This document shows, piece by piece, positions 30,944 to 42,007 of a stretch of DNA of 59,349 nucleotides. Numbering within the stretch: the stretch's first letter is position 1; each line of letters starts with the position of its first letter. The notes under the pieces were generated by a model. The model had not been told where the DNA came from. It saw only the letters and a program-made list of their open reading frames with translations, and ran no database searches. The position numbers and the translations under genes were made by a program. Location of the stretch: assembly GCF_002795425.1 (NCBI RefSeq), contig NZ_PHHA01000013.1, positions 1 through 59,349 of the forward strand, given 5' to 3'. The stretch is from Conservatibacter flavescens (GTDB lineage: Bacteria; Pseudomonadota; Gammaproteobacteria; Enterobacterales; Pasteurellaceae).

Positions 30944-31582
30944 CTATTTTTCCACACTATCTAATAATGCTCTCAATATATAAACAGCTGATGTCGCACC
31001 TGGATCTTGATGTCCTATACTGCGTTCATTTAAATAGCTAGCACGTCCTTTTTTCGCTTTCATCGGAATGGTACCGGCTAAACATTCTTCTGCTCTTTGT
31101 ACCGCAGTCGTTAAAGCTTGGGCCAAAGAAGCTGATGTATCACTACAACCCGCAATTTCCAAAGACGCAATAGTTGGGATCCACACATCACACATTGTCT
31201 TATCCCCAATTTCTGCACGCCCACGTGTAACAATACCATCAACGCCATCTTTCAACATTTGAAAAACCTCACGAAAAGAGAGCGATTCTTTTCCAGCCAC
31301 ACTTTGTGCGCCTTTAATGAAAAAAGTACCAAATAAGGGACCACTTGCGCCACCAACCTGAGAAAGTAATGTCATTCCTGTTGTTTTTAAAATACTGCCA
31401 ATATCCTTGTCCGCAACGGTAGGCAATTTTGCCATGACCCCCGCAAAACCACGCTGCATATTTAACCCATGATCAGCATCGCCAATCTCACGATCCAATT
31501 CGGTTAAATACTCCTTATTTTCATTAAAATACTGCGCACAATTTGACAACCATTGCAAGATTTGTGCTTTTGTTAATCCCAT
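30944..31582 (-). CDS. dhaL: Dihydroxyacetone kinase subunit DhaL
   Basis: DhaL carries a tightly bound ADP that is recharged by DhaM and donates phosphate to dihydroxyacetone on DhaK. The 212 residues show the DAK2 pattern: LTELDREIGDADHGLNMQRGF near 28 (Asp ligands for the two Mg ions), GGASGPLFGTFF, and KGRASYLNERSIGHQDPGATS near the end. The start at 31582 has GGGGAG upstream and lies two bases after the dhaK stop; upstream in-frame codons lie inside dhaK. Confidence 0.95.
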   Translation of the reverse strand: MGLTKAQILQWLSNCAQYFNENKEYLTELDREIGDADHGLNMQRGFAGVMAKLPTVADKDIGSILKTTGMTLLSQVGGASGPLFGTFFIKGAQSVAGKESLSFREVFQMLKDGVDGIVTRGRAEIGDKTMCDVWIPTIASLEIAGCSDTSASLAQALTTAVQRAEECLAGTIPMKAKKGRASYLNERSIGHQDPGATSAVYILRALLDSVEK

Positions 31583-31584
31583 GT

Positions 31585-32655
31585 TCACACTCCCCAACGT
31601 AATGCTGTGGTTTGTACAGGCGCATCCCATAACGCCAAAATCTCATCATCACATTTAAGCAATGTAATCGAGACACCTTTCATATCTAATGATGTACAAT
31701 AAGAACCTATCAGATTTCGTTCGATTATTAAACCAAACGCAGCACAATAACGTTCAAGGCTATGATAAATACCATAAAGTTCAGACAGCGGAACAGCACC
31801 TAAATTATTCACTAACACAATAACTTTATCACCGGGCTGTAACGCATTTTTACTTTCAATATCCTCCACCCATGTGGCACTTTCTCTATCCCAATGACGA
31901 ATCGCTCGTTCATAGTGTCCATTTTTTATCAACGTTTCAAACATCTGTTCAACAGTTTCATCAAGACTTAAAAAAGAACGGCGCTCAATGCCTGGCTCCC
32001 CATGAATCCCTACACCAAACTCCATTTCATTCTCTGCCAAAACAAAAGATGGCACGCCAGCAGCAGGTACCGTACAAGCCTCTAATGCAATACCAATTGA
32101 ATGACCTTGATTATTTAACCGCGCGCCTAAATCTAACAAAGCCTCCAAACGCCACCCTTGTTCAGCGGCCGCCCCTAAAATCTTTTCCATCAACACCGTG
32201 TTAGCCACCCCTCGACGACCAGCAGTATACAAACTATCTTTCACTGCCACATCATCATCCACCAATACCGTACCTACTTTTACACCACTATCATGTAACA
32301 GCTCCACCGCAGTTTCAAAATTCAAGACATCTCCGGTATAATTTTTAATTAATAGCAATACTCCCTCACCACTATCGACGGATAAGGCACATTCAAATAT
32401 TTGATCCGGTGTAGGCGAAGTAAAAATTGCGCCCGGACACGCACCATCAAGCATACCTTGACCAACAAAGCCTATATGCATAGGCTCATGCCCACTTCCT
32501 CCACCAGAAACTAATGCCACTTTTCCCTCTATCGGCACATCACGACGTCGTATAAACAATGGTGCTTCATTTAACACTAGTTGTGGATTGCCTTTAATAA
32601 ATCCTTGTAGTTGTTCTTGCAATACTGTTTCAATACGATTGATTAGTTTTTTCAT
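31585..32655 (-). CDS. dhaK: Dihydroxyacetone kinase substrate-binding subunit DhaK
   Basis: DhaK binds dihydroxyacetone covalently through a histidine and presents it for phosphorylation to DHAP. From the ATG at 32655 it has 356 residues, the same as E. coli DhaK. Recognisable parts: VALVSGGGSGHEPMHIGFVG near 45, DVLNFETAVELL, and GVGIHGEPGIERRSFLSLDE near 218, which contains the covalent His. It heads the compact dhaKLM operon. No DhaR-type activator gene is next to it; a CRP-like site lies upstream. Confidence 0.96.
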   Translation of the reverse strand: MKKLINRIETVLQEQLQGFIKGNPQLVLNEAPLFIRRRDVPIEGKVALVSGGGSGHEPMHIGFVGQGMLDGACPGAIFTSPTPDQIFECALSVDSGEGVLLLIKNYTGDVLNFETAVELLHDSGVKVGTVLVDDDVAVKDSLYTAGRRGVANTVLMEKILGAAAEQGWRLEALLDLGARLNNQGHSIGIALEACTVPAAGVPSFVLAENEMEFGVGIHGEPGIERRSFLSLDETVEQMFETLIKNGHYERAIRHWDRESATWVEDIESKNALQPGDKVIVLVNNLGAVPLSELYGIYHSLERYCAAFGLIIERNLIGSYCTSLDMKGVSITLLKCDDEILALWDAPVQTTALRWGV

Positions 32656-32725
32656 TGCTGACCCCAAAAAACATCAAATTTAATACTACCTATATGATAT
32701 TCTATGAAAAATATTTTCCCATTTC

Positions 32726-32741
32726 TGTAATCAGGTTCACA
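32726..32741. promoter_or_regulatory. CRP-like site upstream of dhaK
   Basis: TGTAATCAGGTTCACA matches the CRP consensus TGTGA-N6-TCACA with one change, 71 bases before dhaK. A second half-matching site (TTGTGAGCTACATCATT) lies near 32775. Catabolite control of glycerol/dihydroxyacetone use would be expected. Confidence 0.5.
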
Positions 32742-32899
32742 GTTTTTGGAAAAAATATCACTTTTTTCTAAAATTGTGAGCTACATCATTTTTCACTATA
32801 AAAGTCCATAAAAATACAGATAAGTGCGGTAGAAATCATGGTATTTTTCCCCATTAATCACTACAATGAGCATATCAAATACAACTTATCGTTCTCCGT

Positions 32900-33571
32900 A
32901 TGTTATTAACAATCCTCTACATTATTGGCATTACTGCTGAAGCCATGACTGGCGCCCTTGCCGCTGGGCGTGAAAAAATGGATATTTTTGGTGTGATTAT
33001 TATTGCAGCGATGACTGCCATTGGTGGTGGTTCAGTACGTGATATGTTACTTGGACATTATCCTTTAGGCTGGGTTGCACACCCTGAATATATCTTAATT
33101 GTCGCTGGCGCAGCTGTTTCTACCGTTTTTATAGCCCCTTTAATTCGTAATTTTAGTCGTTATTTTCGCACTATTTTCTTAGCATTAGATGCACTCGGCC
33201 TTATTGTCTTTTCAATTATCGGTGCCCAAGTCGCCTTAGATATGGGCTATGGTTTTACAATCGCCACAGTAGCAGCCATTATCACCGGTGCATTTGGCGG
33301 GGTATTACGTGATTTATTATGCAATCGTATCCCGCTAGTATTTCAAAAAGAACTCTATGCAAGTATTGCATTACTCGCCACCTGCATTTATATTGGTCTA
33401 CATGAACTAAACGTCGAACATAACATCGTTGTCCTCATTACATTAGTCAGCGGTTTTATTTTACGTTTACTCGCTATTCGATTTGAATTAGGCTTGCCCG
33501 TTTTTGATTATCAAGAACAAATTGAGCCAAAAGAAAATATTGATGACAAACTGCCACGACTAAAAAAGTAG
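32900..33571 (+). CDS. TRIC-family cation channel protein (UPF0126, YicG/YadS type)
   Basis: The 223-residue membrane protein has seven predicted helices made of two related halves, each ending with a glycine-rich signature: [18 protein letters not shown] near 42 and [16 protein letters not shown] near 131. Those paired GG-xx-RD motifs define the prokaryotic TRIC family of homotrimeric cation channels. The physiological role in bacteria is unclear. It precedes proA by eight bases and is probably in one mRNA with it. Confidence 0.9.
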   Translation: MLLTILYIIGITAEAMTGALAAGREKMDIFGVIIIAAMTAIGGGSVRDMLLGHYPLGWVAHPEYILIVAGAAVSTVFIAPLIRNFSRYFRTIFLALDALGLIVFSIIGAQVALDMGYGFTIATVAAIITGAFGGVLRDLLCNRIPLVFQKELYASIALLATCIYIGLHELNVEHNIVVLITLVSGFILRLLAIRFELGLPVFDYQEQIEPKENIDDKLPRLKK

Positions 33572-33579
33572 GAAACAAT

Positions 33580-34839
33580 ATGACTGATTTAATCACAATG
33601 GGGAAACAAGCGAGAGAAGCAGCATTCGTTTTATCACAGCTCTCCTCAGCGGAAAAAAACTACGCTCTCCAAATCATCGCAGAACAATTAGAAGCACAAA
33701 GCACAATTATCTTGGCCGAAAATGCCAAAGATATTGCGCTAGCCCGTCAAAATGGCTTATCCGAAGCAATTATTGATCGCCTTTTGCTTACCCCTGAACG
33801 CTTAAAGAGCATTGCGAATGATGTGCGCCATGTGATTTCCCTTGCTGACCCAGTGGGGCAAATTATTGATGGTGGAAAATTAGATAGTGGTCTGAAAATT
33901 GAACGCGTGCGAGTACCATTAGGCGTAATCGGCACGATTTATGAATCTCGTCCAAACGTGACAATTGATGTCGCGAGCTTGTGTTTAAAAACAGGGAATG
34001 CCGCTATTTTGCGTGGAGGAAAAGAAACGCAATACTCCAATAAAATTTTAATTGAAGTCGTACAACACGCTTTAGAACAAGCTAATTTACCAAAATATGC
34101 CGTACAAGCCATTACGGATCCAGACCGAGCATTGGTCATGGAATTACTAAAATTAGACCGTTATGTGGATATGATCATTCCTCGTGGTGGTGCTGGATTA
34201 CATGAGCTTTGCAAACAACATTCTACCATTCCGGTTATCGTTGGCGGAATTGGTATCTGCCATTTATTTGTGGAACAATCTGCGGACCAAGAAAAAGCGT
34301 TACCACTGATTGAAAATGCGAAAACCCAGCGTCCAAGTACTTGCAACACCCTCGAAACGTTATTAGTGCAAGAAAGTATCGCGGCGGAATTCTTACCAAA
34401 ACTTGCAAAAGCGTTAGCCCAAAAACAAGTAAAATTTCATGCAGATCCGACCGCTCTTTCACTGCTACAAGCCTGTAATGCTGACGTAACACCAATACAG
34501 GAACAGGAATTACGCAACGAATGGCTAACTTATGATTTAAATGTTGTGATTGTAAAAGATCTTACACAAGCCGTCGCGCATATCCGAGAATATGGTAGCC
34601 AACATTCAGATGGTATCTTAACTGAGTCCGTAAAACTAGCACAACAATTCATTACACAGGTAGATTCTGCTGCCGTCTATGTTAATGCGAGTACTCGTTT
34701 TACTGATGGTGGGCAATTCGGTCTTGGTGCAGAAGTTGCGGTTAGCACACAAAAACTTCACGCGCGCGGCCCAATGGGACTTGAAGCCCTCACAACTTAT
34801 AAGTGGGTCTGCATGGGAGATTACACTTCTCGCAAATAA
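33580..34839 (+). CDS. proA: Gamma-glutamyl phosphate reductase
   Basis: ProA reduces gamma-glutamyl phosphate with NADPH to glutamate semialdehyde in proline synthesis. The 419 residues have the aldehyde-dehydrogenase-like fold with [20 protein letters not shown] near 113, [19 protein letters not shown], and the catalytic cysteine in [16 protein letters not shown] near 254, plus [34 protein letters not shown] at the C-terminus (split here in two motifs, [12 protein letters not shown] and [12 protein letters not shown]). No proB is adjacent, so the pathway is dispersed. GGAAACA precedes the start. Confidence 0.98.
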   Translation: MTDLITMGKQAREAAFVLSQLSSAEKNYALQIIAEQLEAQSTIILAENAKDIALARQNGLSEAIIDRLLLTPERLKSIANDVRHVISLADPVGQIIDGGKLDSGLKIERVRVPLGVIGTIYESRPNVTIDVASLCLKTGNAAILRGGKETQYSNKILIEVVQHALEQANLPKYAVQAITDPDRALVMELLKLDRYVDMIIPRGGAGLHELCKQHSTIPVIVGGIGICHLFVEQSADQEKALPLIENAKTQRPSTCNTLETLLVQESIAAEFLPKLAKALAQKQVKFHADPTALSLLQACNADVTPIQEQELRNEWLTYDLNVVIVKDLTQAVAHIREYGSQHSDGILTESVKLAQQFITQVDSAAVYVNASTRFTDGGQFGLGAEVAVSTQKLHARGPMGLEALTTYKWVCMGDYTSRK

Positions 34840-35139
34840 TCCGGATTCATTTGAAATCCTTCAGCCACCTTGTTAGTTATATTATTCACGACAAATCCCC
34901 TCTAACTAACAAGGTGTAATGGGAAAATGCTTGCGAATTTGCCTAACACTATTTTAGTGTGATGTAAAATCTAGGTCACCTGCAATACTGACTTATATTT
35001 CTTGTTATCATTACGACTTTTGAAGTGAATTTAGATAATTTATTCATGGAATATTTTATTATATAGAGGAGGAAAGGAAGATTAGACACGATATAAAGGA
35101 GTACAAAAATATCATCTAATACCCCAATGCTATGCCTAT
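34840..35139. other. Non-coding gap with a long inverted repeat (arms 34866-34878 and 34904-34916)
   Basis: This 300-base gap between proA and the DUF4411 gene contains no supportable gene. Perfect 13-base arms CACCTTGTTAGTT and AACTAACAAGGTG flank a 25-base centre just after proA. There is no T run, so it may be a processing or 3'-end element, not a classical terminator. Further on are A/G-rich ribosome-site-like strings (GAGGAGGAAAGGAAG near 35067) that are not followed by a convincing reading frame. Confidence 0.6.
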
Positions 35140-35649
35140 TTATTTGATAGAAAAATTATGCCCTGCGCATTTCTCCATAAACTCAAATAACGTAATAGTT
35201 TCAACATGATGAGCTATAGCAACATTAGGAATCATAATTCTTTTTTTCGCATCAGGATTAAACTTTTCTTGTGTAACAAGAGTATAGCCATGCTCCATAG
35301 CATGAGCGATAATCCAAGCATCTGCATTTTTTTCTTCAGCAAAGTCATCAAACGCTTTTTGCATAACTTTTTTAGTATTAACTAAATCTTGTCCATATAT
35401 CATTAATTTTGCATAGCTATCCACAGATTCAAAATGATCTTCAAAAAAACTATCAGGTACATTTTTTACCCATTCTTTCAATTCATCTGACTGAGCTAAA
35501 AGTTCATCTTTCACCGCTTTGATACTATACACTATCCCTTTTTTATGAAGCTCAAGAAGTAAATCCCAAAAGCATTGAGCAAATCCAAACTGGTAAAAAG
35601 TATTTTTGGCTGTAATGAAAATATTGGCATCAATTAAATAACGTTTCAT
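35140..35649 (-). CDS. DUF4411 family protein, PIN-like putative toxin
   Basis: A 169-residue soluble protein beginning MKRYLIDANIFITAKNTFY. The PIN-like acidic constellation is visible at D7, E49 (AVKDELL) and D110 (EEKNADAWIIAHAMEHGYTLVTQE), which in PIN nucleases binds the catalytic metal. DUF4411 genes are typically found beside ImmA/IrrE-type genes, as here, in arrangements considered toxin-antitoxin-like. Its ATG overlaps the upstream stop by one base (TGATG); a TTG one codon earlier is possible. The RNA target is unknown. Confidence 0.8.
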   Translation of the reverse strand: MKRYLIDANIFITAKNTFYQFGFAQCFWDLLLELHKKGIVYSIKAVKDELLAQSDELKEWVKNVPDSFFEDHFESVDSYAKLMIYGQDLVNTKKVMQKAFDDFAEEKNADAWIIAHAMEHGYTLVTQEKFNPDAKKRIMIPNVAIAHHVETITLFEFMEKCAGHNFSIK

Positions 35650-36782
35650 CAAACTTTCCCCTGTCGCTTACGATAGATAGCCATTAAAGTATCAGCTCTG
35701 ATATTCAATAATTTTCCAGCTTCTCTAAGAGGAATATGTTGACTAATTGCTTGATTAATTACCGTATCACTAAATCTAGGACTTTGTCTTACTTTTACAG
35801 TATTATGAAAATCACCGCCTCCACTACTATTGGATTTTTCCAAATTTCTTAATTTCTCTCTCTCTTTAGCTATTTCACTTTGAGCTAATAACCCCAAAGT
35901 AACAGCTTTAATAATAATCGCAAATCGACTAACCTTAAATAGCGTAACTAATACTTCTATACTTTGTTCTCTATTATCGGCTTGCCAATATCGGCAAAAT
36001 TCAACAGTAGGCATTAAAAATTCAGCAGCAACCTTATTACAAAAAGATTCTACATTTTGCTCTTGGTTCCAAGAAGAAACACCTGACACCCCAATCCAAA
36101 TATGGGCTACTTCATGAATAAGCGTAAATAATTGAGCTGCTTGGTAATCAGAACCATTGATAAATATAACAGGAGCTATAGGATCGACTAATGCAAAACC
36201 ACGAAATTCATTAACGCTAAGCGTTCTACTATTATTATGCTTAACAACTCCACTTTTAAAAACAAGAATACCAATTCGTTCAAATTCTTTTGTCAGAAAC
36301 TTGAAATAATCATCTCTTCTTAATTTTTTGATTTGTTCTAGTAAATTATTTATCCCCAGTGTTTTTAAAATATCCCTAGCAACATCATTAGGCGTTCGTT
36401 TTTCATGAAGTTGAAATTTACCAACAAATGACAATGCTTCATGACCTTGTTCTATCAGGTAATCTTTAAACCAATCTTGTTTATATCTTATATCTTGCAG
36501 TACATCAAAGAAATCTTTACTAAGAGGCTCAGCTCCTACTACCTGACGTAAATCAGGTATATCCGGTTTCTGTATCTTTGGTGGGGTTTGTAAAAAAAGG
36601 TAACCAAAAGGAATATTCGCTCTTTTAGCAAGTTTAGTCGCAGTCGTTTTAGTTAAAATACCATTTAAAAAATCATCTGCTTTTTTAGGAGCGAGTTCAT
36701 CTGCCAAAACTTGAGGAGTAATTTGCTCCAAGTCTGCAATCCAATGAATAATTTTCGGGGAAATTTGTAACTCAGCTCTCAT
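35649..36782 (-). CDS. ImmA/IrrE-family metallopeptidase-like protein
   Basis: The 377-residue protein carries a zinc-protease motif HEVAH at 223-227 with a downstream Glu in ESFCNKVAAEFLMP (245-258), the ImmA/IrrE (DUF955) arrangement. The N-terminal 60 residues look like a degenerate helix-turn-helix (LADELAPKK...TATKLAKRANIPFGYL). The C-terminal part has REAGKLLNIRADTLMAIYRK, a second possible DNA-contacting helix pair. ImmA-like proteases cleave partner repressors, and paired with a DUF4411 protein are thought to act as antitoxin or regulator. The two genes form a translationally coupled unit between proA and obgE. Confidence 0.8.
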   Translation of the reverse strand: MRAELQISPKIIHWIADLEQITPQVLADELAPKKADDFLNGILTKTTATKLAKRANIPFGYLFLQTPPKIQKPDIPDLRQVVGAEPLSKDFFDVLQDIRYKQDWFKDYLIEQGHEALSFVGKFQLHEKRTPNDVARDILKTLGINNLLEQIKKLRRDDYFKFLTKEFERIGILVFKSGVVKHNNSRTLSVNEFRGFALVDPIAPVIFINGSDYQAAQLFTLIHEVAHIWIGVSGVSSWNQEQNVESFCNKVAAEFLMPTVEFCRYWQADNREQSIEVLVTLFKVSRFAIIIKAVTLGLLAQSEIAKEREKLRNLEKSNSSGGGDFHNTVKVRQSPRFSDTVINQAISQHIPLREAGKLLNIRADTLMAIYRKRQGKV

Positions 36783-36939
36783 TTTAATTGTTTATGTTTA
36801 ACAGATGATTAAAGAAGGCTTAAAAAAATTATAAACGAAAAGTAGTCTAATTCAATAGTATTAAACTAAAATTACTCACTTTACCACCGTTTTTTAAAAA
36901 TGTTCTCAAACTAAATAAATCACTTATTTTCTTATCATA

Positions 36940-36977
36940 AAGAAAAATCCTTGTGACCGACAAGTATCACAAGGATT
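36940..36977 (-). terminator. obgE terminator
   Basis: AATCCTTGTGA and TCACAAGGATT form a perfect 11-base stem with a ten-base loop, followed on the minus strand by TTTTTC. It lies 42 bases after the obgE stop. Confidence 0.82.
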
Positions 36978-37018
36978 GTAATAAAATTCAGCTAGGCGCT
37001 CTTCAAAAGACTCCCTCA

Positions 37019-38197
<1,179 letters not shown>

Positions 38198-38226
38198 TTA
38201 CCTTCTCATCTCCCGTCAAAGTGCGG

Positions 38227-39153
38227 TCAAATATTACTATTTTTCTTAAATAACTTATGTCCAATCGCCGACAACATTGCGCCTAATACTACAATAAATG
38301 CGCCAATATAACTAATCATATTTAGCTCTGGGTTAGCAAAATAGATTGGATAAAAAAAGTGCAATATATGGGAGAATAAAATCGTGAATAATGGCACTAA
38401 CGTCACCACCACACTCACTTTCGATACATCCCAACGATTTAATGCTTCTGCATATGCACCATACCCAATCAACGTATTTGCACAGCAATAAATAAAACAA
38501 ATTACGCCCAAATGATTTAGGGCAGCCACTTGTGACAAGCTTGCTGTTGGTGCAAATACTAACGCGCAGCCCATATAGATCATCATTAAAATTTGCTGAC
38601 TATTAAATTGACGCAACATAAGTTTCTGCGCGATACCATAAGCGACCCAAACCGTTGCAGCAATTATGCTGAGCAACACACCCAATGCATATTGATTCAG
38701 TTCAACTAAAAAAGCTAAGCGCTCATTAAAAAACAATCCTAAACCGATAATCAACACCATTAAACCTAATTTTTGGTGTAATCCGAGCTTTTCTTTAAAG
38801 AATACCACACCACAAATCAGCATAATAAATGAAGATAAATGAATAAAAATTTGTGTAACTGCTGGTTCTATATACTTTAAAGAGGAACTGAAAAAGAAGA
38901 AATTACCGGCTAATCCAAGCACGCCTATTATCGCCAAACGTCCGTAATACAAATTAAATTGGCGCAATTTGGGTAACTTTCCACTCAACCCTAATAAAAT
39001 TAATAACACAATGGCTGCAGTCAAAAAACGATAAAATACAACAGTTTGAGCATTCATACTCACTAACACCTGCTTAAGTGCGACGGGCAATGATCCCCAT
39101 GCCATAGCGGTAATTAATGCTAATAGAAAACCGACAAAAGGTTGCTGTTTCAT
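38227..39153 (-). CDS. EamA/DMT-superfamily transporter (second tandem copy)
   Basis: A 308-residue inner-membrane protein with ten predicted helices in two EamA repeats (the first near 5-135, the second near 150-290). Typical segments are LALITAMAWGSLPVALKQVL near the start and ALNRWDVSKVSVVVTLVPLF in the second half. It starts two bases after the neighbouring paralog ends, GGAGAAAATAGTG supplying the ribosome site. EamA proteins export or import metabolites; the substrate cannot be told. Two nearly equal copies in tandem suggest a duplication. Confidence 0.85.
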   Translation of the reverse strand: MKQQPFVGFLLALITAMAWGSLPVALKQVLVSMNAQTVVFYRFLTAAIVLLILLGLSGKLPKLRQFNLYYGRLAIIGVLGLAGNFFFFSSSLKYIEPAVTQIFIHLSSFIMLICGVVFFKEKLGLHQKLGLMVLIIGLGLFFNERLAFLVELNQYALGVLLSIIAATVWVAYGIAQKLMLRQFNSQQILMMIYMGCALVFAPTASLSQVAALNHLGVICFIYCCANTLIGYGAYAEALNRWDVSKVSVVVTLVPLFTILFSHILHFFYPIYFANPELNMISYIGAFIVVLGAMLSAIGHKLFKKNSNI

Positions 39154-39155
39154 CA

Positions 39156-40079
39156 CTATTTTCTCCATTGTGGGAAAATTTTATGGCCAATAACAGATAA
39201 TAATGCGCCACACACCACTAAAACTGCGCCAACATAACTTAAGGCATTAAGCGAAGGATCTATAAAATATCTTGGCCAAAGTGCGGTCAATATTTCTGAA
39301 AAAATAATGGTAAAGATGGGAATTTGTGTCATCATAGCACTGACTTTCGACACTTCCCAACGATTTAACGCCTCCGCATAGCAGCCGTAAGCAATCAATG
39401 TATTAGCACAGCAAAAAATTAAACACCCTAATTGGAACGCGGTTAATTCCATCACCTGCCCGACTTGTGCAAGAGGAAAAAATGCCACGCTACACCCGAT
39501 GTAAATCAACAATAAAATTTGCTGAGAACTCAATTTAATCAGTAGCATTTTTTGCGAAATTCCGTACGCAATCCAGATAATACTCGCTAAAATAGCAATG
39601 ATCACCCCTTGTCCGTAGTGACTAAATTGCACGAAATCGGTCACGCGATTATTAAAGAAAAAAACTAAGCCTATGAATAAGATCACCACACTGATTTTTT
39701 GGTGCAACCCAATTTTTTCCTTAAATAACAGCACACCCACAAATAACATGATAAAAGAAGACAAAGGGCTTAGAACTTGACTTGTAGTGGGTGGAATATA
39801 CTGCAAAGCCACATTATATAACCAAAAATTCATTGCCAAACCAATCACCGCCACCAGTAATAACCACCAGAACCGACGATGTAATCCGACTAATTTGGGT
39901 AACGCTCCCATTGCACTTAAAATTAACAACAATCCCACGCCAGCAACAAAAAATCGAAACCATACGATAGTTTGTGCATCCATACCTTGCAATACTTGCT
40001 GTAAAGCAATAGGCAACGCCCCCCACATAGCTGTGGCAGTAGAAGCGAGGAGAAATCCGATCCAAGGCTGCTGTTTCAT
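39156..40079 (-). CDS. EamA/DMT-superfamily transporter (first tandem copy)
   Basis: This 307-residue paralog of the next gene shares its layout and many segments: MKQQPWIGFLLASTATAMWG versus MKQQPFVGFLLALITAMAWG at the start, FFFNNRVTDFVQFSHYGQGV versus LFFNERLAFLVELNQYALGV, and ALNRWEVSKVSAMMTQIP versus ALNRWDVSKVSVVVTLVP. H. influenzae has one such gene between rpmA and obgE (from memory), so a tandem duplication followed by divergence is the simplest reading. Substrate unknown. Confidence 0.85.
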   Translation of the reverse strand: MKQQPWIGFLLASTATAMWGALPIALQQVLQGMDAQTIVWFRFFVAGVGLLLILSAMGALPKLVGLHRRFWWLLLVAVIGLAMNFWLYNVALQYIPPTTSQVLSPLSSFIMLFVGVLLFKEKIGLHQKISVVILFIGLVFFFNNRVTDFVQFSHYGQGVIIAILASIIWIAYGISQKMLLIKLSSQQILLLIYIGCSVAFFPLAQVGQVMELTAFQLGCLIFCCANTLIAYGCYAEALNRWEVSKVSAMMTQIPIFTIIFSEILTALWPRYFIDPSLNALSYVGAVLVVCGALLSVIGHKIFPQWRK

Positions 40080-40156
40080 ATTCTTATATTAATCGAGTGG
40101 CAGGAATTGCATTGTAACGAAAAAATAATAAAATTTCGACCGCCCTTTGCATAAAA

Positions 40157-40189
40157 ACAAAAAACCTCACAGCAAATGTGTGAGGTTTT
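40157..40189 (-). terminator. rpmA terminator or attenuator
   Basis: AAAACCTCACA and TGTGTGAGGTTTT form a stem with a GCAAA loop, followed on the minus strand by TTTTTGTTTTTAT. It lies 21 bases after rpmA and before the first EamA gene, so it may separate the abundant ribosomal-protein transcript from obgE. Confidence 0.82.
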
Positions 40190-40209
40190 CAATTCATAAC
40201 AATTTGAAA

Positions 40210-40470
<261 letters not shown>

Positions 40471-40486
40471 TTAGATCTCCTCTGAA

Positions 40487-40798
40487 TTATGCTGTAATCC
40501 CAGTGATTTTCACTTCCGTGAACCACTGACGATGACCTTGTTGTTTACGGCTGTGTTTACGACGACGGAACTTAACGATTTTAACTTTCTCGCCACGACC
40601 GTGTGAAACAACTTCAGCCACTACTTTGCTACCAGCTACAACTGGTGCACCAATTTTAACATCTTCACCATTAACGACCATCAACACTGAGTCGAATTCA
40701 ACAGTTTCACCTGTTGAAACCTCAAGTTTTTCTAAGCGAATCACTTGACCTTCGCTCACACGGTGTTGTTTACCGCCACTTTGGAAAACTGCGTACAT
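40487..40798 (-). CDS. rplU: 50S ribosomal protein L21
   Basis: L21 is an assembly protein of the large subunit. The 103 residues begin [18 protein letters not shown] and contain the signature [19 protein letters not shown] (73-91). It is the first gene of the rplU-rpmA operon, divergent from ispB as in H. influenzae and E. coli. The gap 40799-41013 holds both promoters and an uptake signal at 40968-40976. Confidence 0.99.
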   Translation of the reverse strand: MYAVFQSGGKQHRVSEGQVIRLEKLEVSTGETVEFDSVLMVVNGEDVKIGAPVVAGSKVVAEVVSHGRGEKVKIVKFRRRKHSRKQQGHRQWFTEVKITGITA

Positions 40799-41013
40799 AA
40801 ATACTCCGCTAACTTGTGCTAATTTAGGTTATCCCCTGAGCACATCAAAATCATATAAATAGGTCGCAAATTCTACGGAAAAAATCGCTCGATAGCAAGC
40901 GAGATTTCACAATAAAATAAAAAAATTGATAAATTGTTCAGAAAACCGAGAAAATCAGGTAAAATCTACCGCACTTTCATATTTTTTTTTATAAAATTAA
41001 CGCGATAATACCA

Positions 41014-42006
41014 ATGACAACACAACATGATTTAATGGACTTAAATGCCATTCAGCAACTTATTCAAGTTGATATGCAAGCGGTTGACCAGGCTATTTTA
41101 GCCCAACTTCATTCAGATGTTGCGCTAATTAATCAACTTGGGTATTACATTATTCAAGGTGGAGGAAAACGCATTCGACCAATGATTGCGGTCCTTGCGG
41201 CTAACGCCCTCCACTATCAAGAAAAAGGCCATATCACTTGCGCTGCATTTATCGAATTTATCCATACCGCAACATTATTGCATGATGATGTTGTTGATGA
41301 ATCAGATATGCGTCGCGGCAATCCCACTGCGAATGCCCAGTTTGGCAACGCTGCAAGTGTATTAGTCGGTGATTTCATTTACACCCGTGCTTTTCAATTA
41401 ATGACACAGCTCAATTCTCTACGTATTTTACAAATCATGTCAGATGCGACCAATGTGATTGCCGAAGGCGAAGTATTGCAACTCATGAACTGTAATGATC
41501 CCAATACAACAGAAGAAAGCTATATGCAGGTGATTTATGGCAAAACCGCTCGCTTATTTGAAGCAGCCACACAGTGTGCTGCTATTTTAGCTAAAGCAAC
41601 ACCTGCACAAGAAAAAGCACTACAGGACTATGGTCGTTATTTAGGCACTGCATTTCAATTAGTCGATGATATTTTAGACTATAGCGCCAATGCAAAAACG
41701 ATGGGAAAAAATGTGGGTGATGACCTAGAAGAAGGCAAACCAACTTTACCTTTATTACATGCCATGAAACAAGGCTCAGCTGAGCAAACTGCCTTAATCC
41801 GTAATGTTATTGAGCATGCCGGACAACGAGATAAACTCAATGAGGTTCTCGCCATTATGCAACAGCACGGTTCATTAGAATATGCCATGCAACGCGCTCG
41901 CGAAGAAGCACAAAAAGCCGTTGATACCATCACTATTTTAGACGACAGCCCTTACAAACAGGCGCTGATTTCCTTAGCTTATTTATCTGTGGATAGACAA
42001 TATTAA
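41014..42006 (+). CDS. ispB: Octaprenyl diphosphate synthase
   Basis: IspB makes the long isoprenoid chain of the quinones. The 330 residues have both aspartate-rich motifs of trans-prenyltransferases: [20 protein letters not shown] near 89 and [20 protein letters not shown] near 218, with GGGKRIRPM near 48. There is no clear ribosome site before the ATG. The next gene queH starts one base after the stop. Confidence 0.97.
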   Translation: MTTQHDLMDLNAIQQLIQVDMQAVDQAILAQLHSDVALINQLGYYIIQGGGKRIRPMIAVLAANALHYQEKGHITCAAFIEFIHTATLLHDDVVDESDMRRGNPTANAQFGNAASVLVGDFIYTRAFQLMTQLNSLRILQIMSDATNVIAEGEVLQLMNCNDPNTTEESYMQVIYGKTARLFEAATQCAAILAKATPAQEKALQDYGRYLGTAFQLVDDILDYSANAKTMGKNVGDDLEEGKPTLPLLHAMKQGSAEQTALIRNVIEHAGQRDKLNEVLAIMQQHGSLEYAMQRAREEAQKAVDTITILDDSPYKQALISLAYLSVDRQY

Positions 42007-42007
42007 T

